Shown here piece by piece: positions 1-9,254 of a stretch of 64,000 bases of DNA. The translations under genes were made by a program, and so were the position numbers. The notes under the pieces were generated by a model. It searched no databases, was not told the origin of the DNA, and saw only the letters and a program-made list of their open reading frames with translations. The stretch is from Chloroflexota bacterium. GTDB lineage: Bacteria > Chloroflexota > Limnocylindria > P2-11E. The stretch's first letter is position 1. Each line of letters begins with the position of its first letter. The stretch covers positions 37,930-101,929 of the forward strand of contig JAJYLV010000002.1 of NCBI GenBank assembly GCA_021787445.1, in the 5' to 3' direction.

Positions 1-1
1 C

Positions 2-247
2 CAGCTCGCGACGCTCCTGCGACAGGAGCTCGCCGGCGCGAAGACGCTTCGAGCGCTCCTGGTGGACGCACGCCGGTGGAAGCTGCTGCGTGCCGACGTG
101 AACGTCGAGGTCGCCGCGCGGATGCTGGCCGGCGCGCTTCTCACCTGGGTCGTGAGCGATGGCGCGTTCAGCCGGCTGCCCAAGCCGCCGTCGCGCGCCG
201 TGGTCGACGAGCTGGTTCGACTCTTCCTCGCCGCGGTCGCGTCGTGA
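2..247 (+). CDS. TetR-family regulator-like C-terminal domain (5' end outside the window)
   Basis: Open frame from the window edge (QLATLLRQELAGAKTLRALLVDARRWKLLRADVNVEVAARMLAGALLTWVVSD...); resembles a TetR C-terminal ligand domain; stop overlaps the next start (GTGA). Confidence 0.45.
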   Translation, partial: QLATLLRQELAGAKTLRALLVDARRWKLLRADVNVEVAARMLAGALLTWVVSDGAFSRLPKPPSRAVVDELVRLFLAAVAS

Positions 248-2466
248 CGGCGACCGAAGCGGAGCCGCTCATCGTCAGGCTCGACGAGGCCGCCGGTCTG
301 GCCCGATCGCTCCTCGGCGGCAAGGCCGCGAATCTCGCGCGTCTCGCGGCGGCCGGGCTCACCGTGCCTCGCGGCGTGGTCGTGACGTCCGCGGCCCGCG
401 AGAGCTGGGATGACGCCCGGTCGCGTGTCGCCGATGCCGTCGGCCGGCTCGGGGCGGGCCCGTTCGCGGTCCGCTCCTCCGGCGTCGCGGAAGACCTCGA
501 GGGCGCATCTTTCGCCGGGCAGTACGAGACGCTGCTCGGAGTCGCCGCGGCGGATGTTCCCGACGCCGTGCGGCACGTCCTCGACTCGGCCGCCAGCGGA
601 CGCGTGTCGTCCTACCGGGCCGCGCGGAACGATCGGGAGCCGTCCGGCGAGGCGATGGCCGTGCTGATCCAGGTCATGGTGGATGCCGACGCGGCAGGCG
701 TGAGCTTCTCCGCGAACCCGCTCACTGGAGCACGCGATGAGGTCGTGATCACGGCCGTTCGTGGGCTGGGAGAGCGGCTCGTGTCCGGCGAGGCCGTGGG
801 GGAGCAGTGGGTCGGCCGCGGCAGCAGCGTCGAGCGTCGCTCGGGTGACGAAGAGGCGATCGACGAGCGGACCGCCCGCGAGGTCACGGAGCTGACGCGC
901 CGGGTCGCGCGTCACTTCGGCGTGCCGCAGGACATCGAGTGGGCCGTTTCCGACGGCGTGCTCTACCTCCTTCAGGCGCGGCCGATGACGGCCCTGCCGG
1001 CTGCGGTCGAGTGGATCCCGCCGTACCCGGGGTGGTGGCTGCGCAACCTCCGGCTCGGAGAGTGGCTGCCGGACCCGGTGACGCCGCTCTTCGCGACCTG
1101 GCTCCTTCCGCGGCTCGACCTCGGCTACGCGGCCGCGACCGAGGAGGACATCGGCATCGCCATCGAGCCGGCGACGGCGATCATCAACGGCTGGTACTAC
1201 ACGACCCCGCAGGGACGCGGACCGCTCCGCGACGCGCTCTTCGAGCTCGTGCGTCGACCCCGCGCACTCGCCCGGATGATCACGCTGCTCCTGCTCGCGG
1301 GGCGCGCGCCGGAACGCGCCGATGGGCTCCTCACCACGCTCGCGACGCGCTGGCGGGAAGAGCGCCTGCCGGCATACGGCGACGCCGTGCGTGCCCGCGA
1401 GAGCGAGGCCGCGTCGGCGGGCCCGAGCGAGCTCGTCGCGGCGATCGATGAGGTCGGCGAGCTGGCGGGAAGGATCGCCTGGTCGATCGCGAGCGTCGCG
1501 GGATCGGCCTGGAAGGTCGAAGGCGCGTTCGCCCGCTTCTTCCAGGCGCACCTCTCCCGCCACATCGACGCGCCTTACCAGCGGTTGCTCATCGGCCTTC
1601 CCGGCGCCGCGCCGGGATCCGTCTCGCACGCGGTCCACAGCATCGACTGGCACTGGCCGACGGCGGTGACACCGCCGCCCGATGCGCGGGTCCAGGAGCG
1701 CCTGCGTGCCGAGCGTGAAGAGATGGAAGCCGCCTGTCGCGCCGCACTCGCGCCGGACTCCGCGCGCCTCGCTCGGTTCGACCGCCTGCTCGAAATGGCC
1801 CAGCGCTACGCCGTCATTCGCGAGCAGCAGACCCGCTCGTTCACGCTGGGCTGGCCGCTCCTGCGCCAGTGCGCACTGCGCCTCGGGACCATGCTGTGCG
1901 AGCGCGGGGCGATCGCGAGCGCCGAGGACGTCTTCTTCCTCGAACGAGACGAGGTCTCAGCCGCGCTCGCGGCCGACGGAACGACCACCCTGCACGGAAC
2001 GACGCGCGAGCGGCGCCGGCTCTGGGACGCACAGCGCCGGCTGGCCGCGCCGCTCGAGATCGGCTCGCCTCCGGCGCTCGCGCGCAGCCAGATGATCGGG
2101 ACCATCGAGACGGCGCGGTCGAAGGCACCGCCGAGCGAAGGCGTGCTCGTGGGGCAGCCGGCCAGTCCCGGCCGCGCGACCGGCCGGGTCCGCATCGTGA
2201 CGGGTCCGGAGGAGTTCGCGCGATTCGAGGCGGGCGAGGTGCTGGTCGCGCGAGCGACGGCACCAGCGTGGACGCCACTCTTCTCGCGCGCCGTCGCGGT
2301 CGTGACCGACGGCGGGACGCTCGCCGCCCACGCTTCGCTCGTCGCGCGCGAGTTCGGGATCCCGGCGGTGGTCGCGACCGGCGACGCGACGCGGCGCCTC
2401 CACGACGGTCAGACCGTCACCGTCGACGGCGCGGTCGGCGTGGTCGAGGTCGAACGCGAACGCTGA
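244..2466 (+). CDS. PEP synthase / rifampin phosphotransferase-like protein (ATP-grasp plus PEP-utilising His domain)
   Basis: N-term LLGGKAANLARLAAAGLTVPRGVVVT and AVRSSGVAEDLEGASFAGQYET; C-term TDGGTLAAHASLVAREFGIPAVVATGDATRRLHDGQTVTVDG; GTG start at 244 in a GTGA overlap. Confidence 0.85.
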   Translation: MTATEAEPLIVRLDEAAGLARSLLGGKAANLARLAAAGLTVPRGVVVTSAARESWDDARSRVADAVGRLGAGPFAVRSSGVAEDLEGASFAGQYETLLGVAAADVPDAVRHVLDSAASGRVSSYRAARNDREPSGEAMAVLIQVMVDADAAGVSFSANPLTGARDEVVITAVRGLGERLVSGEAVGEQWVGRGSSVERRSGDEEAIDERTAREVTELTRRVARHFGVPQDIEWAVSDGVLYLLQARPMTALPAAVEWIPPYPGWWLRNLRLGEWLPDPVTPLFATWLLPRLDLGYAAATEEDIGIAIEPATAIINGWYYTTPQGRGPLRDALFELVRRPRALARMITLLLLAGRAPERADGLLTTLATRWREERLPAYGDAVRARESEAASAGPSELVAAIDEVGELAGRIAWSIASVAGSAWKVEGAFARFFQAHLSRHIDAPYQRLLIGLPGAAPGSVSHAVHSIDWHWPTAVTPPPDARVQERLRAEREEMEAACRAALAPDSARLARFDRLLEMAQRYAVIREQQTRSFTLGWPLLRQCALRLGTMLCERGAIASAEDVFFLERDEVSAALAADGTTTLHGTTRERRRLWDAQRRLAAPLEIGSPPALARSQMIGTIETARSKAPPSEGVLVGQPASPGRATGRVRIVTGPEEFARFEAGEVLVARATAPAWTPLFSRAVAVVTDGGTLAAHASLVAREFGIPAVVATGDATRRLHDGQTVTVDGAVGVVEVERER

Positions 2467-2641
2467 ACGCGTTACGGAGCCGCCGGCGCCACGCGCTGAG
2501 TGACGAGCAGGCGGCGAGGAGCAGTGCCTGGCGCCGGTCCGGCCCGGCGTATCTGCGGAACAGGTCGGCCGCGCCACCGGTCGCATCCCCGGATGCCGGG
2601 CGACATAACATCGGCTCCAGCGACCGACCGGGAGGGTATCC

Positions 2642-2845
2642 GTGATCAGCAGCAACGCACGCGACCGTGTGAAGCGCTCCATCGACCAGCTCGAGGAGCT
2701 CTTCCACACCTACGACGACCGTTCGTCCGCCGACGTCAACGACTCCTACGAGGCCGCGCTGGATCGGGGCAAGGCCATCGCTTTCCAGGAGGCGGCGCAC
2801 CTGGTGAAGGCCGCGCTGCACGACATCGACGTGAAGTCGCTCTGA
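2642..2845 (+). CDS. Small hypothetical protein (67 aa)
   Basis: [32 protein letters not shown]..., overlaps downstream ATG (TGATG). Confidence 0.6.
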   Translation: MISSNARDRVKRSIDQLEELFHTYDDRSSADVNDSYEAALDRGKAIAFQEAAHLVKAALHDIDVKSL

Positions 2846-3132
2846 TGATCACGGCCATCGTCCTCGTCAACGCGGAAAAGCAGGCGCTCGGCGATCTCGG
2901 CGAGCGCCTCGCGGCCGTCGACGGCGTGTCGGAGGTGTACTCGGTCACGGGCGAGATCGACCTCATCGCGATGGTCCGCGCGCGCGGGCACGAGGAGCTC
3001 GCCGACATCGTGACGAAGAAGATCGCGCAGGTGCCGGGCGTAGCGCGGACGCACACCCACGTGGCCTTCCGCATGTACTCGCGGCACGACCTCGAGTCCG
3101 TGTTCGCCATCGGCGGCGACGCCTCTACCTAG
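2845..3132 (+). CDS. Lrp/AsnC ligand-binding (RAM) domain protein
   Basis: [75 protein letters not shown] typical stand-alone RAM domain. Confidence 0.85.
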   Translation: MITAIVLVNAEKQALGDLGERLAAVDGVSEVYSVTGEIDLIAMVRARGHEELADIVTKKIAQVPGVARTHTHVAFRMYSRHDLESVFAIGGDAST

Positions 3133-3161
3133 CACTCCGCGCTCTACCTAGACTGACCCAC

Positions 3162-5663
3162 GTGCGCGCCGTCGTGATGGCCGGCGGCGAGGGGAGCCGC
3201 CTTCGTCCGCTCACGATCAACCGTCCGAAGCCGATGGTGTCGATCGTGAACAAGCCGTGTCTCGGGCACATCTTCGATCTGCTCAAGCGGCACGGGATCA
3301 CGGACGCGTTCGTCACGCTCCAGTACCTGGCGAGCGTCATCCAGGACGCCTACGGCGACGGCGGATCGGTCGGCATGCGGCTCCGTTACAGCGTCGAGGA
3401 GACGCCGCTCGGGACCGGTGGATCTGTCCGCCAGATCGGCGACGCCCTCGGCGAGCTCCCGTTCCTCGTCATCTCGGGCGACGCCCTCACGGACATCGAC
3501 CTCGGGAAGATCATGGCCTTCCATCACGAGAGGGGCGCGGCCGTGACGCTGTGCCTCAAGCACGTGCCCGACCCTCTCGAATACGGAGTGGTCATCACGA
3601 ACGCCGACGGCCGCATCACGAACTTCCTCGAGAAGCCGTCGTGGGGCGAGGTCTTCTCGGACACGATCAACACCGGCATCTACGTCATCGACCCGCGCGT
3701 GCTCGAACGGTTCGCGGTGGGGACGCCGTTCGACTTCAGCAGGGACCTCTTCCCGCAGCTCCTCGCCGACGGCGAGGCCCTCTACGGATACGCCGCGGAG
3801 GGATACTGGACCGACATCGGGAGCATCGCCGAGTACACGCGCGCGAACGCGGACGTCCTTCACGGACAGGTGCGGGTCGCGCCGCTGGGGCGCGAGGTGC
3901 GTCCAGGCGTGTGGGCGGACGGCGAGGTCGAGATCGACGACAGCGCGGACGTCCGCGGTCCGGTCTTCCTCGGCGAGGGTACGAAGGTCGGACCCCAGGC
4001 GCAGGTCATCGGACCGACCGTGCTGCGCGACTACGTGGTCGTCGAGCCGGGCGCGGTCATCGACCGCTCCATCGTGTGGCGCAACAGCTACATCGGCGAG
4101 CGCTCCGAGGTCCACGGCTCGATCGTCGGACGGCAGTGCGCGCTGAAGGCGCGCGTCGTCCTCGAGGAGGGCAGCGTCGTCGCCGACCACTCGATCGTGG
4201 GCGAGGGCGCGCGCGTCCGGGCGCAGGTGAAGGTGTGGCCCGACAAGCAGATCGAGAGCGGCGCCGTCGTCGGGTCGAGCCTCATCTGGGGCGCGCAGGG
4301 GCGCCGCGCGCTGTTCGGCCGATTCGGCGTCACCGGGATCGTCAACGTCGACCTCACGCCGGAGCTCGCGGCCGGCCTCGGTGCGGCGTACGCGTCGACC
4401 CTCGCGCCCGGCACCACGGTGACGATGAACCGCGACCAGCACCGCACGAGCCGCATGCTCAAGCGCGCGATCATGAGCGGCGTCGTCGGGAGCGGCATCC
4501 ACGTCGCCGACCTTGGGCAGGTCCCGCTCCCCATCGACCGTTACGAGACGCGGCGGATCGGCGCCGCCGGCGGAGCGCACGTGCGCATCTCGCCCTTCGA
4601 CGACCGCGTGTGCGACATCAAGTTCTTCGACCAGCAGGCGCTCGACATGGGCCGCGCGCAGGAGCGCAAGGTCGAGAACGTGTATTTCCGCGAGGATGTC
4701 CGGCGAGTGACGTACGACGACGTCGGACAGATCTATGACCTCCCGCGGATCGGCGAGGCGTACAGCGAGGCGTTCCTCGGAGAGGTCGCGAACAAGCGCG
4801 CGATCGCCGAGGCTCACTTCAAGATCGTCGTCAACTACTCGCACGGCATGGGCGCTCAGTTCCTGCCGCAGCTCCTCAGCTCGCTCGGCGTCGAGGTCGT
4901 CGCCATCAACGCGGTCGTGTCGGAGAGCGTCGGAGCGCGCTCGCTCGAGGCCTTCCAGCAGGAGATGCGCGAGCTCGCCGCGATCACCTCGACGCTGCGC
5001 GCGAGCTTCGGGGTCACGATCGACGCCGGCGCCGAGAAGGTCTTCTTCGCCGACGACCGCGGCCGGATCGCGGAAGACCGCCACTTCCTCACCGCGTTCG
5101 TCGGGCTCGCCGCGCGCGTCTCTCCGGGCGTCGTCGCGGTGCCCGTCTTCGCGCCCTCGGCCATCGAGACGATCGTGGCGGAGGCCGGCGGCCGCGTGCT
5201 CCGGGTCCGGAACTCGGCGGAGGCGCAGATGCGCTTCGCCGCGCGTGAGGATCCGCTCATCGTCGCGGACGGCCTGGGTGGCTTCATCTTCTCGCACTTC
5301 CACCCGTCCTTCGATGGGCTCTTCGCGGTCGTGAAGCTGATCGAGCTGCTCGCCGTCACGCGGACGAGCCTCGCCGAGCTCATCGATCGGACGCCGACAC
5401 CGCGGATGGCGCGGCTGAAGGTCGCCTGTCCGTGGGAGGAGAAGGGCCGCGTCATGCGGATGCTCGCGCAGGAGCCGGCGACGGAGCGGACCAAGCAGGT
5501 CGACGGCGTGAAGCACGTGTACGACGGCGAGTGGGTCCTCGTCCTGCCGGACGCGGACCAGCCGCTGTTCAACGTGTGGGCCGAAGCGCACGACGAGGGA
5601 CGCGCATGGGCGCTCGCCCATGAGTACGCGGAGCGCGTCGGATCGCTGCGGATGGCGTCGTAA
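3162..5663 (+). CDS. Bifunctional NDP-sugar (mannose-1-phosphate) guanylyltransferase / phosphomannomutase-like protein
   Basis: [32 protein letters not shown] nucleotidyltransferase, left-handed beta-helix repeats, then PMM/PGM-like domain. Confidence 0.85.
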   Translation: MRAVVMAGGEGSRLRPLTINRPKPMVSIVNKPCLGHIFDLLKRHGITDAFVTLQYLASVIQDAYGDGGSVGMRLRYSVEETPLGTGGSVRQIGDALGELPFLVISGDALTDIDLGKIMAFHHERGAAVTLCLKHVPDPLEYGVVITNADGRITNFLEKPSWGEVFSDTINTGIYVIDPRVLERFAVGTPFDFSRDLFPQLLADGEALYGYAAEGYWTDIGSIAEYTRANADVLHGQVRVAPLGREVRPGVWADGEVEIDDSADVRGPVFLGEGTKVGPQAQVIGPTVLRDYVVVEPGAVIDRSIVWRNSYIGERSEVHGSIVGRQCALKARVVLEEGSVVADHSIVGEGARVRAQVKVWPDKQIESGAVVGSSLIWGAQGRRALFGRFGVTGIVNVDLTPELAAGLGAAYASTLAPGTTVTMNRDQHRTSRMLKRAIMSGVVGSGIHVADLGQVPLPIDRYETRRIGAAGGAHVRISPFDDRVCDIKFFDQQALDMGRAQERKVENVYFREDVRRVTYDDVGQIYDLPRIGEAYSEAFLGEVANKRAIAEAHFKIVVNYSHGMGAQFLPQLLSSLGVEVVAINAVVSESVGARSLEAFQQEMRELAAITSTLRASFGVTIDAGAEKVFFADDRGRIAEDRHFLTAFVGLAARVSPGVVAVPVFAPSAIETIVAEAGGRVLRVRNSAEAQMRFAAREDPLIVADGLGGFIFSHFHPSFDGLFAVVKLIELLAVTRTSLAELIDRTPTPRMARLKVACPWEEKGRVMRMLAQEPATERTKQVDGVKHVYDGEWVLVLPDADQPLFNVWAEAHDEGRAWALAHEYAERVGSLRMAS

Positions 5664-5734
5664 GTGCTTCGCACGGACATCCATGGCTCGTGCGTCAGCG
5701 CCAGCACGCTGCCGCTGGCTGCCCTGGCGCGGCT

Positions 5735-6604
5735 GTGAGCGTACGCATCGCCGTCGCGCAGTGCGCCCCGGCGCTCGGAGCATTCAAGAGGAACCTCGAC
5801 CTGCATCTCGCCACGATCGAGCGGGCACGGGAGGCCGGCGCGCAGGTGGTCGTGTTCCCCGAGCTGTCCCTCACGGGCTACTACGTGAAGGATCTCGCGA
5901 CCGACCTCGCGTGCGCGCCGGACGACGCCGCGCTCGCGCCGCTCGCCAAGGCGGCGAACGGCATCGACGTCGTCGCCGGCTTCGTCGAGCGCTCGCCCGA
6001 CGCGCGGATCCACATCGCGAGCGGCTACTGGTCGGGCGGGGCGGTCCGCCACGTTCACCGCAAGGTGTACCCGCCGACGTACGGGATCTTCGACGATGCT
6101 CGCTACTTCGCGCGCGGCGAGCGGTTCGACGTGTTCCCCAGCGCGCTCGGACCGGCGGGGATCGCGATCTGTGAGGACGCGTGGCACATGTCCACTCCGT
6201 ACCTCTACGCCGTGCGCGGCGCGCACGTCCTCCTCTACGTCGCCGCGAGCCCCGGACGCGGCGTCTCGGAGGGCGGCGACCTCGGCACCGCCGAGTCGTG
6301 CCGCCTCATGGACGCCTTCTACGCCCAGTACCTGACGATGTACGTCGTCTTCGTGAACCGCGTCGGGCACGAGGATGGGATCGCGTTCTGGGGCGGCTCC
6401 GAGGTCGTCGCGCCCGACGGCACCGTCGTCGCGCGCGCGAAGGAGTTCGAGGAGGATCTCCTCGTCGCCGAGATCGATCCTCTCCTCGCCGCTCGCGAGC
6501 GCGCGCGGAACCCTCTCCTGCGCGACGAGCGGCACGACCTCGTGCTCCGCCACCTCGCCGAGCGGGTCGGGATGCCGCGCGGTCTCAAAGAGGTGCTGGA
6601 CTGA
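5735..6604 (+). CDS. Carbon-nitrogen hydrolase (nitrilase superfamily), probable glutaminase partner of NadE
   Basis: VSVRIAVAQCAPALGAFKRNLDLHL...VVFPELSLTGYYVKDL...AICEDAWH; adjacent to NAD synthetase. Confidence 0.85.
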   Translation: MSVRIAVAQCAPALGAFKRNLDLHLATIERAREAGAQVVVFPELSLTGYYVKDLATDLACAPDDAALAPLAKAANGIDVVAGFVERSPDARIHIASGYWSGGAVRHVHRKVYPPTYGIFDDARYFARGERFDVFPSALGPAGIAICEDAWHMSTPYLYAVRGAHVLLYVAASPGRGVSEGGDLGTAESCRLMDAFYAQYLTMYVVFVNRVGHEDGIAFWGGSEVVAPDGTVVARAKEFEEDLLVAEIDPLLAARERARNPLLRDERHDLVLRHLAERVGMPRGLKEVLD

Positions 6605-7488
6605 CCGTTCACCCGCGGCGCGAGCAGCGCGTCGGCGCGATCCGGCCCGACCCCGGCGACCTGTCGCCGCTCCGCATCGACGAGGCGCTCGTCCGGCGGA
6701 TGCTCGTCGCGTTCCTCCGCGCCGAGACGGCGAAGGTCGGGCTGCGCCGGGCGGTGGTCGGGCTGTCCGGCGGCGTCGACAGCGCCGTCGCTCTCGCGCT
6801 CGCCGCCGAAGCGTTCGGCCCGGAGCGCGTGCTCGCGGTCCACACCCCCTACCGCACCAGCAGTCCGGCCTCGCTCGAGGACGCGCGCGCCGTCGCCGAC
6901 CGCTGCGGCGTGGAGCTGCGCGTCATGCCGATCACCGCGCAGATCGACGCGTACCGCGAGCTGGTCGGCGAGGAGATGCAGCGCGTCCGTCTCGGGAACA
7001 AGATGGCGCGCGAGCGCAAGTCCATCGAGTTCGACCTCGCGTGGCCGGACGGCGCCGTCATCGGGACGAGCAACAAGACGGAGCTGCTCCTGGGATACGG
7101 CACCTGGTTCGGCGACATGGCCTCGTCGCTCAACCCCGTCGGCGACCTCTACAAGACGCAGCTGCGCGAGCTCGCGGTGCTGCTGGGGATCCCGGAGCGG
7201 GTCGTGAAGAAGCCGCCGACGGCGGAGCTGTGGCTCGGCCAGACCGACGAGGAGGAGCTCGGCTTCACGTACGCCCAGGCCGACCTGATCCTGTACTTCC
7301 TCGTCGATCGCCGCGCGCGGCCGGAGGAGCTGCTCGCCGCCGGCTTCGGCGCCGTGCTCGTCGGCCGCATCCGTGAGATGGTGCGGAAGAGCCACTTCAA
7401 GCGGGTGACCCCGCTCATCGCGAAGGTGAGCCTGCGCACGATCGGCCACGACTTCCTCTATCCCCGCGACTGGGAGGCCGATCGATGA
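6601..7488 (+). CDS. nadE: NAD+ synthetase domain protein
   Basis: VVGLSGGVDSAVALALAAEAFG PP-loop motif; GTSNKTELLLGYGTWFGDMASSLNPVGDLYKTQ; likely CTG start at 6601 (alternative ATG 6700). Confidence 0.85.
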   Translation: MTVHPRREQRVGAIRPDPGDLSPLRIDEALVRRMLVAFLRAETAKVGLRRAVVGLSGGVDSAVALALAAEAFGPERVLAVHTPYRTSSPASLEDARAVADRCGVELRVMPITAQIDAYRELVGEEMQRVRLGNKMARERKSIEFDLAWPDGAVIGTSNKTELLLGYGTWFGDMASSLNPVGDLYKTQLRELAVLLGIPERVVKKPPTAELWLGQTDEEELGFTYAQADLILYFLVDRRARPEELLAAGFGAVLVGRIREMVRKSHFKRVTPLIAKVSLRTIGHDFLYPRDWEADR

Positions 7489-7561
7489 CCGGGACGCTCT
7501 GGACGCGCAGCGCCGACCGTCACTGCTCTGAGGCGGAGGCCAAGATCCGAGACCGCGTGGC

Positions 7562-8509
7562 ATGAATGAGCTCGCGGTCGAGATAGAGCCGGTCCCACCG
7601 GCTCCGGTCCCGGTCGAGCCGCCGGTCCGGCTCGCCCTCGGCTACGCGCTCGCGCTCGCGAGCGCGGCGCTCTACGGCCTCGGCGGCGTCATGGCGAAGG
7701 ACGCGTTCAAGGCGGGGATCGAGCCCAGCGAGCTCGCCGAGCTGCGCGCGCTGTTCTCGTTCCTCGTGCTGTTCGTGGTCCTCGCGCTGTTCGGCCGTCG
7801 GCATCTGACCGTCCGGCGCGCGGACCTTCCGATCCTCGCCCTCTTCGGCGCGCTCGGCATCGCCGCGGTGAACGGGTCGTACTACGAGACGATCCAGCGC
7901 CTGCCGCTCGGCGTGGCGCTCGTCATCCAGTACACGGCGCCGCTCCTGCTCCTCGTCATCGCGCGCGTCCTCGGCCGCAGCGTCGGACGACGGCTGTGGA
8001 TCGCCGGTGCCCTGACCCTCGTCGGCTGCTACTTCGTCGTCGGCGCGTACGACGCCTCGCTGCGGCAGATGAACGCGCCGGGGACGGCGTGGGCGCTCGT
8101 TGCGATGCTCACGTTCGCGGCGTACTTCCTCATCGCCGAGCGCGTCGTCCGGCGCTACGCGCCGTGGACGCTGCTCCTGTGGGGTCTCCTCTTCGCGAGC
8201 GTCGCCTGGAGCCTCTACCGCGTCCCGACCCAGCTCCCGTGGAACGTCGTGGCGCTCGAGTGGCCGCTCATCGTCGGGATCGTGTTCGTCGCGACCCTCT
8301 TCCCGTACGTCCTCTCGCTCGGCGCGGTGTCGCTCCTGCCGGCCCCCCGCGTCGGCCTCACGTCGACGTTCGAGCCCGTCGTCGGCGCCGTCGCGGGCGC
8401 CGCGCTGCTCGGCGAGATCCTCCAGCCGGCGCAGATCGTCGGCGGGGTCCTCGTCCTCTTCGCGATCGCCCTGGTGCAGACCGTACGAGTACGCGCCGGC
8501 GGCGTCTAG
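7562..8509 (+). CDS. EamA/DMT-family transporter
   Basis: About 10 hydrophobic segments, EamA repeat architecture (LASAALYGLGGVMAKDAF..., FEPVVGAVAGAALLGEILQPAQIVGGVLVLFAIALV). Confidence 0.85.
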   Translation: MNELAVEIEPVPPAPVPVEPPVRLALGYALALASAALYGLGGVMAKDAFKAGIEPSELAELRALFSFLVLFVVLALFGRRHLTVRRADLPILALFGALGIAAVNGSYYETIQRLPLGVALVIQYTAPLLLLVIARVLGRSVGRRLWIAGALTLVGCYFVVGAYDASLRQMNAPGTAWALVAMLTFAAYFLIAERVVRRYAPWTLLLWGLLFASVAWSLYRVPTQLPWNVVALEWPLIVGIVFVATLFPYVLSLGAVSLLPAPRVGLTSTFEPVVGAVAGAALLGEILQPAQIVGGVLVLFAIALVQTVRVRAGGV

Positions 8510-8564
8510 CGGCTACGCGAGCCAGCGGATCGCGCGCCGCACGGGCCCACTAGGATCGCGCCGC

Positions 8565-9245
8565 GTGGGGAAGCTGTATCTCGTCGCGACGCCCATCGGG
8601 AACCTCGAGGACGTGTCGCCGCGGGCGCTGCGCATCCTCCAGGAGGCCCACATGGTCGCCTGCGAGGACACTCGCCACACTCAGATCCTCCTCCGGAAGC
8701 ACGGCATCCGAGCGAAGCACCTGACCTCGTACAACGAGTTCAACCACCGCCGCAAGGTGGGCGAGCTGATCGGCCAGCTCGACCGCGCCTGGGACATCGC
8801 GCTCGTGTCCGACGCGGGGACCCCGGCGCTGTCCGATCCGGGCGAGGCCCTCGTCGCCGCGGCGATCGCCGCGGGTCACGAGGTCGTCCCCATCCCCGGC
8901 CCCTCGGCCTCCGTCGCGGCCCTCGTCGCGTCCGGGCTCCCGACCCGCGAGTTCACGTTCGTCGGCTTCGTCCCGAAGAAGAGCGGGCAGCGCCAGCGTC
9001 TGCTCCGCGAGCTCCTCGCCGCGCGGCGAACGATCGTCCTGTACGAGAGCCCGTACCGCGTCGCCGACCTGCTCGGAGACCTCGCGGCGGTGGACCCGGC
9101 GGCGCGCGTCGCCATCGCACGCGAGCTCACGAAGCTGCACGAGGAGATCGAGCGCGGTACGGCGTCCGACCTCGCCGCGCGGTACGCGGGGACGGCCGTG
9201 AAGGGCGAGATCACGGTGGTGATCGCGCCCCCCGAGCGTCCCTAG
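8565..9245 (+). CDS. rsmI: 16S rRNA (cytidine-2'-O)-methyltransferase RsmI
   Basis: GKLYLVATPIGNLEDVSPRALRILQEAHMVACEDTRHTQILLRKHGI; SDAGTPALSDPGEALV; GTG start. Confidence 0.93.
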   Translation: MGKLYLVATPIGNLEDVSPRALRILQEAHMVACEDTRHTQILLRKHGIRAKHLTSYNEFNHRRKVGELIGQLDRAWDIALVSDAGTPALSDPGEALVAAAIAAGHEVVPIPGPSASVAALVASGLPTREFTFVGFVPKKSGQRQRLLRELLAARRTIVLYESPYRVADLLGDLAAVDPAARVAIARELTKLHEEIERGTASDLAARYAGTAVKGEITVVIAPPERP

Positions 9246-9254
9246 ACTGGACCG

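Noticed and set aside
3144-5783. 879-aa minus-strand ORF opposite the sugar nucleotidyltransferase
   Set aside because: Low-information RDDRH-rich translation; plus-strand gene is unambiguous
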